In this document: in pieces, positions 57,150 to 64,000 of the stretch
How positions within the stretch are numbered: position 1 is the stretch's first letter
Layout of the letters: each line of letters begins with the position of its first letter
Source: Prochlorococcus sp. AG-436-D21
Lineage (GTDB): Bacteria; Cyanobacteriota; Cyanobacteriia; PCC-6307; Cyanobiaceae
DNA length: 64,000 nt
Assembly: GCA_003212655.1 (NCBI GenBank)
Contig: QCPF01000002.1
Location: 1 to 64,000 of the forward strand
Reading direction: 5' to 3'
The notes under the pieces: generated by a model
What the model saw: only the letters and a program-made list of their open reading frames with translations
What the model was told of the DNA's origin: nothing
Databases searched by the model: none
Translations under genes and position numbers: made by a program

Positions 57150-60100
57150 TTAATCTTCCTCATATTCAGAAGTTCCGAGTGATTCGTAAGTTGGCCTTGA
57201 TGGAGTATTTCTTCTCGGATTAATGTCTTGCATTAAATCTACCTCTTGCCCTTCATCTGTATAAACTCCAATATCCAAGCCTAAAGATTGTAATTCTCTC
57301 ATCAGAACTTTAAATGACTCAGGAGTACCAGGCCTTGGGATAGGTTTACCTTTTACGATCGCATTAAGCGCTTCATTTCTTCCTTGCATATCATCAGATT
57401 TAACTGTTAACAATTCCTGAAGAGTATAAGCAGCTCCATAAGCTTCAAGAGCCCATACTTCCATTTCTCCCAGCCTTTGTCCACCTTGCTGAGCTTTACC
57501 ACCCAACGGTTGCTGTGTAACCAAAGAGTATGGACCAGTTGATCTAGCATGAATTTTATCGTCCACCAAATGGACTAATTTTAGGAAGTGAGAGTATCCG
57601 ACAGCAACTGGCTGATCGAAGGGTTCTCCTGTTCTACCATCTTTAAGTAGTAACTTGCCTGGATCTTCAGGATTGTAAACCCATGCTTTACCTGGCTGTT
57701 TTGCAGCTTCTTCTAAAAATGCTTGAACAGTCTGATGTGATTTTTCTGCTCCATACATTTCATCAAATGGAACAACTTTAACCCGGCAATTTAAGTTGGC
57801 AGCAGCCCAACCCATCAATAATTCAAAAACTTGACCTACATTCATCCTACTTGGAACTCCTAAGGGATTAAGGACTATGTCTACAGGTGTTCCATCAGGT
57901 AAATAAGGCATATCCTCTCTTGGTAATATTCGACTAATAATTCCTTTATTTCCATGCCTCCCAGCCATTTTGTCACCCACTTGAATTTTTCTTCTCTGAG
58001 CCACATAAACTCTAACGACCATGTTGGCTCCAGGAGGTAATTCATCACCTTGTTCTCTAGTATAGATGCGAACATCCAAAACCCTTCCCTTTTCAGTTTT
58101 AGGTACTCTGAGAGAATTATCTCTCACATCTCGAGCCTTCTCTCCGAATATAGCTCTTAACAGTTTTTCTTCAGGTGGTTGGTCTGATTCCCCTTTTGGA
58201 GTCACTTTACCTACAAGAATATCTCCACTTTCGACAAAAGCACCAATCCTAATAATTCCCATCTCATCAAGATTATTCAGGCTTTCTTCAGAAATATTGG
58301 GAATTTCTCTCGTGATTTCTTCAGGTCCTAACTTTGTTTGTCTTGCTTCAATTTCATATTTTTCAATATGTACCGAAGTATATAAATCATCAGTTACCAT
58401 CCTCTCACTGACAAGTATTGCATCTTCGTAGTTGTATCCCTCCCATGGCATGTAAGCGATTAAAACGTTTTGGCCAAGGGCTATTTCCCCTCCTTCACAT
58501 GCGGATCCATCTGCTAAAACCTGACCAGATATAACTCTATCTCCAATTTTCACTATAGGTCTTTGATTGAGACAAGTATCTTGATTTGATCTTTGATATT
58601 TCTGAAGATAATGAAAATGTTCATTACCATGCTCATCTTTAACGATAATCTCATTAGCGTCTACGTAAGATACAGTTCCATTAACTTTTGTTATGGGGAC
58701 CATCCCCGAATCTCTGGCAACTTGTGATTCTAAACCTGTACCAACTAAAGGACGTTCTGGTCTGAGCAATGGAACGGCTTGGCGTTGCATATTGGACCCC
58801 ATCAGAGCTCTATTAGCGTCATCATGTTCCAAGAAAGGAATAAGTGAAGTAGCAACTGAAATTACCTGAACGGGAGAAAGTTGTACGTAATCAACTTGAT
58901 GGGGAGGAACTTTTTCAAAATCCTGTCTATATCTTACTGGTATTAAATTTGCAATTATATTGCCGTCCTTGTCAGTTGCTACGTCTCCAGGTGCCACCCT
59001 ACACTCATCTTCTAAATCAGCTGAAAGATAAACAGGATTACCTTCTTTATTAACTTTACCGTTATTAACTTCCCAAAAGGGTGTTTCAATAAAACCATAC
59101 TCATTAACTCTTGCGTGAGTAGCTAAAGAATTTATAAGTCCCGCATTAGGACCTTCAGGTGTCTCGATAGGACACAATCTTCCATAATGTGAAGGGTGTA
59201 TATCTCTAACCGCAAAGCCTGCTCTTTCTCGAGTTAAACCTCCTGGACCTAATGCTGAGATTCTTCTTTTATGTGTTAATTCAGCCAGAGGATTAGTTTG
59301 ATCCATAAACTGACTTAACTGACTGGAGCCAAAAAATTCCTTTATAGCAGCAACCAAAGGTTTAGGATTAACAAGTTGAGCGGGAGTTAGAGAATCTGTT
59401 TCTCCTACAGTCATTCTTTCTTTGATAATTCTCTCTAAACGATTAAGTCCAACCCTAACTTGATTTTGAAGAAGTTCTCCTACTGATCTAACTCTTCGAT
59501 TACCAAGGTGATCTATATCATCCAAACTAGCACCGCCAATATCCAATTCTAGATTAATTAAATAATCAATGGTAGAAAGTACATCTTCATGGGTTAGTGT
59601 TCTCACTTCGTCTGGCACGGTAAGTCTCAATTTTTTATTAATTTTATATCTACCAACTCGGCCTAAATCGTATCTTTTGGGATCAAAAAATCTACTGTTT
59701 AATAGCTGTTGTCCGCCAGAAACCGAGGGTGGTTCACCTGGACGTAGCTTCTTGTATAGCTCTAGTAATGCCTGATCTTCTGAATTTATACCATCGTCAT
59801 TAGCTGAATCAATTGAGTTTTGATAAAACTCGGGATGCCTAAGCTTATCGACCACATCATTGTCTGAAAGACCCATCGCTCTCATCAAAACATGAGCATT
59901 GATTTTTCTAGTTTTATCGACTCTCACATAAAGTAAATTATTTTTATCAGTCTCAAATTTTAACCATGCACCTCTATTAGGGATAACGCTAGCGTTGTAA
60001 GTTCTTCGACCATTTTTATCCAGTTCATCTTTGAAATATACTCCAGGACTTCGAACAATTTGATTAACAATAACTCTTTCTGCACCATTAATAATGAAAG

Positions 60101-60443
60101 TTCCTCTTTCAGTCATTAATGGTAGTTCTCCAATAAATACCTCTTGTTCTTTAATTTCTCCTGTCTCTTTATTTATTAACCTGCAAGTTACATACATTTG
60201 AGATGCAAATGTAGCATCTCTTCTTTTAGCTTCTTCAACATCATGCCTAGGTCTTTTTAACCTGTACTCTTCACCGATAAAATGTAATTCTAGTTTACCT
60301 GTGTAATCAGAAATGGGAGAAAAATTTTGTAGTTCTTCTATTAAACCCTGCTCCAAAAACCATTTAAAACTTGCTCTTTGTACTTCAACTAAATCTGGTA
60401 GATAAGTAGCTGTTTTTGCTACCTGTAAAGCGCTACTGCCCAT
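57150..60443 (-). CDS. rpoB: RNA polymerase beta subunit
   Basis: 1097 residues. Conserved blocks include the rifampicin region ([21 protein letters not shown]), [31 protein letters not shown] and the C-terminal [16 protein letters not shown]. It forms the core active site with RpoC1 and RpoC2. The 237-base gap before it, after tatD, holds a TAATAT -10-like element at 60476-60481 (minus strand), so it may have its own promoter. Confidence 0.98.
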   Translation of the reverse strand: MGSSALQVAKTATYLPDLVEVQRASFKWFLEQGLIEELQNFSPISDYTGKLELHFIGEEYRLKRPRHDVEEAKRRDATFASQMYVTCRLINKETGEIKEQEVFIGELPLMTERGTFIINGAERVIVNQIVRSPGVYFKDELDKNGRRTYNASVIPNRGAWLKFETDKNNLLYVRVDKTRKINAHVLMRAMGLSDNDVVDKLRHPEFYQNSIDSANDDGINSEDQALLELYKKLRPGEPPSVSGGQQLLNSRFFDPKRYDLGRVGRYKINKKLRLTVPDEVRTLTHEDVLSTIDYLINLELDIGGASLDDIDHLGNRRVRSVGELLQNQVRVGLNRLERIIKERMTVGETDSLTPAQLVNPKPLVAAIKEFFGSSQLSQFMDQTNPLAELTHKRRISALGPGGLTRERAGFAVRDIHPSHYGRLCPIETPEGPNAGLINSLATHARVNEYGFIETPFWEVNNGKVNKEGNPVYLSADLEDECRVAPGDVATDKDGNIIANLIPVRYRQDFEKVPPHQVDYVQLSPVQVISVATSLIPFLEHDDANRALMGSNMQRQAVPLLRPERPLVGTGLESQVARDSGMVPITKVNGTVSYVDANEIIVKDEHGNEHFHYLQKYQRSNQDTCLNQRPIVKIGDRVISGQVLADGSACEGGEIALGQNVLIAYMPWEGYNYEDAILVSERMVTDDLYTSVHIEKYEIEARQTKLGPEEITREIPNISEESLNNLDEMGIIRIGAFVESGDILVGKVTPKGESDQPPEEKLLRAIFGEKARDVRDNSLRVPKTEKGRVLDVRIYTREQGDELPPGANMVVRVYVAQRRKIQVGDKMAGRHGNKGIISRILPREDMPYLPDGTPVDIVLNPLGVPSRMNVGQVFELLMGWAAANLNCRVKVVPFDEMYGAEKSHQTVQAFLEEAAKQPGKAWVYNPEDPGKLLLKDGRTGEPFDQPVAVGYSHFLKLVHLVDDKIHARSTGPYSLVTQQPLGGKAQQGGQRLGEMEVWALEAYGAAYTLQELLTVKSDDMQGRNEALNAIVKGKPIPRPGTPESFKVLMRELQSLGLDIGVYTDEGQEVDLMQDINPRRNTPSRPTYESLGTSEYEED

Positions 60444-60475
60444 CCAAGAAAACCTGCGATTTTGTGAGATTTAAT

Positions 60476-60481
60476 ATATTA
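60476..60481 (-). promoter_or_regulatory. predicted -10 element ahead of rpoB
   Basis: TAATAT on the minus strand, about 33 bases before the rpoB ATG. No -35 hexamer at the usual distance. Its position in the longest gap of this operon supports a promoter, but AT-rich matches are easy to find by chance here. Confidence 0.3.
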
Positions 60482-60680
60482 CTTTTAATCTACTCAATAT
60501 TTAGTTCTTTAACTTTTCACCTAATATGAGATTAACCATTAAATCTCGATTTCAACAAAAAAATTAACTTAATAGATAAGAATTAAATTTTGTTTAATGC
60601 TGATAAATCATTAACTGTGAAAGTTAAAGCCAAAAATTAAGAAAAATTTCCAGTAATTCCTAATACTAACAGCTGCAACG

Positions 60681-61475
60681 TCAAATTAACAAGTCAAATT
60701 TAAACAAATCTTCAGCATTCTTAGATGACTCTTCAGCAATTGTGATTAATTCAGTAGATCTTAAATCAGCAATAAAGTTTGCAACATTTTCAACAAATGC
60801 AGGTTCATTTCTTTTACCTCTATGGGGGACAGGAGCTAAAAATGGTGAGTCAGTTTCAATTAAATATCTATCATTTGGGACTATTTTGGCACACTCATGA
60901 ATTTCATGTGCTTTTGGGAAAGTTACTATTCCACTAAAACTGATGTAAAATCCTAGATCCAAGAATTGCTTCATTTCTTTTGAGGTTCCAGTCCAACAAT
61001 GAAGTACACCCCCAGGACATTTTCCTTTTTTTGAGAGATCATTACATATTTCAATCATTTCATTTGCAGCATCTCTGCAATGGATAATTACAGGCAATTT
61101 AAGCTCATAAGCTAACTCCATTTGCGGAATAAGTGCTTCAATTTGCTGAGTTTTATTTTGATTTTTAAAAAAATCCAAACCTAATTCCCCTATTGCTACA
61201 ACTCTTCTATCTTCTTGAGCTGATTTTCTCAAAAGAGATTTTGAACTTTGTTTCCATTTTTTTGCTTCTAGCGGATGCAAGCCAACTGAATAGTAAATTT
61301 CATTAAATTCATGAGAAATTTTTTTCAACCTTGGAATTTCTGTTAATTCACAACAAGCATGAACTAATTTTTTTACTCCTTTAGAACGTAATCTTAAAAC
61401 AACATCTTCTAGGTCTTTATCGAAATTTTCAAATATTAAATGACAGTGAGAATCTATGAGTTCGATATCGCTCAT
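60681..61475 (-). CDS. tatD: TatD family metal-dependent hydrolase/DNase
   Basis: 264 residues. TIM-barrel amidohydrolase: the first metal site is LIDSHCHL, the second IHCRDA, then GIVTFPKA and the final ETDSPFLAPVPHRGK. Members are 3'-5' exonucleases or deoxyribonucleases in DNA repair and quality control. It lies 17 bases after rpsT and 237 before rpoB on the same strand. Confidence 0.93.
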   Translation of the reverse strand: MSDIELIDSHCHLIFENFDKDLEDVVLRLRSKGVKKLVHACCELTEIPRLKKISHEFNEIYYSVGLHPLEAKKWKQSSKSLLRKSAQEDRRVVAIGELGLDFFKNQNKTQQIEALIPQMELAYELKLPVIIHCRDAANEMIEICNDLSKKGKCPGGVLHCWTGTSKEMKQFLDLGFYISFSGIVTFPKAHEIHECAKIVPNDRYLIETDSPFLAPVPHRGKRNEPAFVENVANFIADLRSTELITIAEESSKNAEDLFKFDLLI

Positions 61476-61492
61476 AACTTTGATCTACCTTG

Positions 61493-61786
61493 TTACTTGC
61501 TGGTTAGTGTAGTTTTTACTAAATTGTTGATTTTCGATTTTTTATTAGCACCGTTATTCTTGTGAAGAACATTTTTTTTAACTGCTTTATCAATTAAACT
61601 AAAGGCTTTATTAAGGCTTGTTTTTACTAAATTTTTATTATCTTCATTAGGGTTTTTTTTATATTTTTCACAAATCTCTAAGGTTTTTTTGGTTAAAGTC
61701 CTAACAGTAGATTTATATGATTTATTTATTAAGCGATTCCTTTCGGCAATTTGTATTCTCTTTTTTGCTGATTTGTTATTAGCCAC
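61493..61786 (-). CDS. rpsT: 30S ribosomal protein S20
   Basis: 97 residues, rich in lysine and arginine and almost entirely helical. The N-terminus ANNKSAKKRIQIAERN and the repeated KSTVRTLTKK helix are typical of S20, which binds the 5' domain of 16S rRNA. It heads the operon rpsT-tatD with rpoBC behind, and diverges from hisD across 120 bases. Confidence 0.95.
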   Translation of the reverse strand: MANNKSAKKRIQIAERNRLINKSYKSTVRTLTKKTLEICEKYKKNPNEDNKNLVKTSLNKAFSLIDKAVKKNVLHKNNGANKKSKINNLVKTTLTSK

Positions 61787-61906
61787 AGAGGGAAATTAAT
61801 AGAAGGTTCTTATCATAACAAATAAATCGACTACTAATCAATCATATATAATTTAGAAAGTTATGAAATTGGGTTTTGAACCTTTCAGTTTGAAAAAATT
61901 AAGCAT

Positions 61907-63193
61907 ATGAAGATCATAAATAATAAAAAAGAAGCTATTGAAGAATTAAAAAGGATTTCTGCTCGAACTAATTCAGATAACAATAATAAGATAAATACAA
62001 TTGTCGAAGAAATTCTTCAAGAGGTAAAAATTTCTGGAGATATAGCAGTAGAAAAATATACAAAAAAATTTGATGGTTTCGACCCTGACCCTATGCAAGT
62101 CAGTTCGGAACAAATAAAGAATGCATGGGATGAAATTGATAACAATTTGAAGAGCTCACTTGAGGTAGCTCATAAAAGAATTAAAAAATTCCATGAAAAA
62201 GAAATTCCTCAATCTTTCGCAATAAAAGGTGAATATGGTGATATAGTCCAAAGAAAATGGAGACCAGTTAAAAATGCAGGTATATATATTCCTGGAGGAA
62301 GAGCTGCTTATCCAAGTACTGTATTAATGAATGCCATACCTGCCAAAGTAGCAGGTGTAAAAGAAATCATAATGGTATCTCCTGGGAATAAAGAAGGGAA
62401 AATAAACAAAACTGTTTTAGCTGCAGCTTACTTATCGGGGATCAATAAAGTATTTAGAATTGGAGGAGCTCAAGCAATTGGTGCTTTAGCATTTGGCACA
62501 AATCAAATCAATAAAGTTGATGTTATTTCAGGGCCAGGGAATGTCTATGTTACAACTGCGAAAAAACTAATTTATGGCTCAACTGGGATTGATTCTTTAG
62601 CCGGTCCAAGTGAAATATTAATCATTGCAGATGAAACAGCTCAAAGCGCTCATATAGCCTCTGATCTACTAGCGCAAGCAGAACATGATCCTTTAGCTTC
62701 ATCAATACTTCTAACTACATCAAAGAATCAGGCAAAAGAAGTTTTAGAAGAACTTCATAAAAAAATAGATGATCATCCAAGAAAAGAAATATGCATGCAA
62801 TCAATAAAAAATTGGGGGTTAATTGTGATTTGCGAAAATTATGAATCATGTGTTCAATTAAGCAATCACTTTGCCCCTGAACACCTAGAAATTCTTACTA
62901 TAGATTCAAAAAAAATTCTTGCAGGTATAGAGAATGCAGGAGCTATATTTTTAGGAAAATGGACACCAGAAGCTGTTGGAGATTATCTTGCGGGACCAAA
63001 TCACACTTTACCCACATCAGGAAATTCCAGATTTAGCGGCTCTTTGGGGGTTGAAACTTTTATGAAAAATACTTCAATAATAGAATTTAATGAAGAAAGT
63101 TTAAAAGTTAATAGCCTTGATATTATTAATCTTGCTAAAAGTGAGGGCTTACATAGCCACGCTAATTCAGTACAAATAAGATTTGAAGATTAA
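61907..63193 (+). CDS. hisD: histidinol dehydrogenase
   Basis: 428 residues, NAD- and zinc-dependent, catalysing the last two steps of histidine synthesis. Landmarks: [61 protein letters not shown] and the metal region EHLEILT. It is an isolated his gene on the plus strand and its stop overlaps the rpiA stop on the other strand. Confidence 0.97.
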   Translation: MKIINNKKEAIEELKRISARTNSDNNNKINTIVEEILQEVKISGDIAVEKYTKKFDGFDPDPMQVSSEQIKNAWDEIDNNLKSSLEVAHKRIKKFHEKEIPQSFAIKGEYGDIVQRKWRPVKNAGIYIPGGRAAYPSTVLMNAIPAKVAGVKEIIMVSPGNKEGKINKTVLAAAYLSGINKVFRIGGAQAIGALAFGTNQINKVDVISGPGNVYVTTAKKLIYGSTGIDSLAGPSEILIIADETAQSAHIASDLLAQAEHDPLASSILLTTSKNQAKEVLEELHKKIDDHPRKEICMQSIKNWGLIVICENYESCVQLSNHFAPEHLEILTIDSKKILAGIENAGAIFLGKWTPEAVGDYLAGPNHTLPTSGNSRFSGSLGVETFMKNTSIIEFNEESLKVNSLDIINLAKSEGLHSHANSVQIRFED

Positions 63194-63903
63194 CTAGCTC
63201 TTGTGGGTGAATACACCACTGGAGTATCTTTTTCAATTTTACCAACTAATACTTTGTCTGTAAGATCAACGAATAATCCATTTTCTAATACTCCTGGAAT
63301 ATTATTAATAGTCATTTCAATTTCTTTTGGATTCTTGATACCATCATCAAATAAAACATCTAGGATGAGATTGCCTTGGTCAGTTACAACTGGGCCAGCC
63401 TTTTTAGTAGCCATTCTCAATGAAGAACTGGCCTTCATTTCTGAAATAACTTCCTGAACTTGCTTCCAAGCATTTGGAAGAACTTCTACTGGTAAAGGGA
63501 AAGAATGATTTAGATTTTGTACAATTTTAGTTTCATCAACAACAATTAACAATTGACTAGCTTTAGATGCTACTAACTTTTCTCTAACGTGGCATGCTCC
63601 TCCTCCTTTTATTAATTGAAATCCTGGATCAACTTCATCTGCTCCATCAATAGCTAAATCAATTTGAGATACAGAAGCTAAATCGATAAGAGGGATATCC
63701 AGTTCAAGCGCTAAAACTTCTGATTGAAAAGAAGTTGCAACACCTCTTATATTTTGAAGTTTTCCAAGACGAATTTCATCGGCTAGGCTTTTTATCATTA
63801 ACGCAGCTGTAGAACCAGATCCCAATCCCAGAATCATGTCACTCTTTACTTCCCTTATTGCAGCATCAGCTACTACTTTTTTCATTTGAGTTTGTGAATC
63901 CAA
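63190..63903 (-). CDS. rpiA: ribose-5-phosphate isomerase A
   Basis: 237 residues. Substrate-binding loops are [12 protein letters not shown] near residue 30, DGADEVDP (with the catalytic aspartate) and [13 protein letters not shown]. It converts ribose 5-phosphate to ribulose 5-phosphate in the pentose phosphate and Calvin cycles. Its 3' end overlaps the hisD end by 4 bases. No gene is visible in the last 97 bases of the window beyond its start. Confidence 0.96.
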   Translation of the reverse strand: MDSQTQMKKVVADAAIREVKSDMILGLGSGSTAALMIKSLADEIRLGKLQNIRGVATSFQSEVLALELDIPLIDLASVSQIDLAIDGADEVDPGFQLIKGGGACHVREKLVASKASQLLIVVDETKIVQNLNHSFPLPVEVLPNAWKQVQEVISEMKASSSLRMATKKAGPVVTDQGNLILDVLFDDGIKNPKEIEMTINNIPGVLENGLFVDLTDKVLVGKIEKDTPVVYSPTRAS

Positions 63904-64000
63904 AATCTTTTTCTCTAGTGGTTATAGATTATTAAATTTCAATCGGTGATTTATGTCAAACCTGGGAGAGGTTCTGGTTTGATATTTATTTGTAACTCTT

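Noticed and set aside
63904..64000. Start of another gene at the right edge
   Set aside because: Only promoter-like AT-rich sequence upstream of rpiA; no frame with a convincing start enters here.

Overview
The window looks like a high-light Prochlorococcus chromosome (marine unicellular cyanobacterium), though the strain cannot be named from it. The DNA is very AT-rich and densely packed. The RNA polymerase beta-prime subunit is split into rpoC1 and rpoC2. ATP synthase has both b and b' subunits, with beta and epsilon encoded apart from the rest. There is a plastid-type ribosomal protein PSRP-3, a Ycf35-type DUF1257 protein, a high-light-inducible (Hli) miniprotein, and a biotin operon with a BioK-like esterase in place of BioH. 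I see no rRNA, tRNA, CRISPR array, insertion sequence or prophage.

Layout. 1-4.85 kb is the only accessory-looking stretch. It holds the tail of an upstream gene, a 40-residue membrane miniprotein, two overlapping genes for exported or anchored proteins, a 762-residue sacsin/NO VEIN-like ATPase with a C-terminal DUF3883-like nuclease fold that appears to lack a catalytic acid, a frameshifted or split member of a small exported-protein family with a truncated relative behind it, and a promoter-like site followed by a strong inverted repeat. From about 4.85 kb the housekeeping backbone begins: an EVE-domain protein, DUF2811, an intergenic inverted pair of cyanobacterial DnaA-box sequences, DUF1818-rpoZ, an Hsp70-like protein, pyrR, gpmI-secG, groES-groEL, and atpD-atpC.

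15-29 kb holds PSRP-3, a proline aminopeptidase, a CNNM/DUF697-GTPase/nadD/nadE operon, a ferredoxin/DUF3326 cluster, and the main atp operon (atpI-a-c-b'-b-delta-alpha-gamma). 29-37.5 kb carries ftsW, cytochrome c maturation genes (ccdA-ccs1), queF, the nitrogen regulator glnB (P-II), tlyA, purB and fumC. 37.5-51 kb has a Ski2-like helicase, bioF-bioK-bioC-bioD-bioA, DUF3143 and a DnaJ-domain membrane protein, rsmG, an operon of DUF2997-DUF1257-ferredoxin-aldo/keto reductase behind a palindromic operator-like site, a HEAT-repeat protein, a TTG-start miniprotein, rlmN and hli. 51-64 kb is rpsT-tatD-rpoB-rpoC1-rpoC2 on the minus strand, then hisD converging on rpiA.

Functionally most genes serve core energy conversion, transcription, protein folding, NAD and biotin synthesis, and nitrogen sensing. 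Convergent neighbours often end within a few bases of each other or overlap, and only two convincing intrinsic terminators were seen. The strongest leads for something undescribed are the NO VEIN-like ATPase island, the DUF2997/DUF1257/ferredoxin/aldo-keto module with its palindrome, and the DnaA-box pair.
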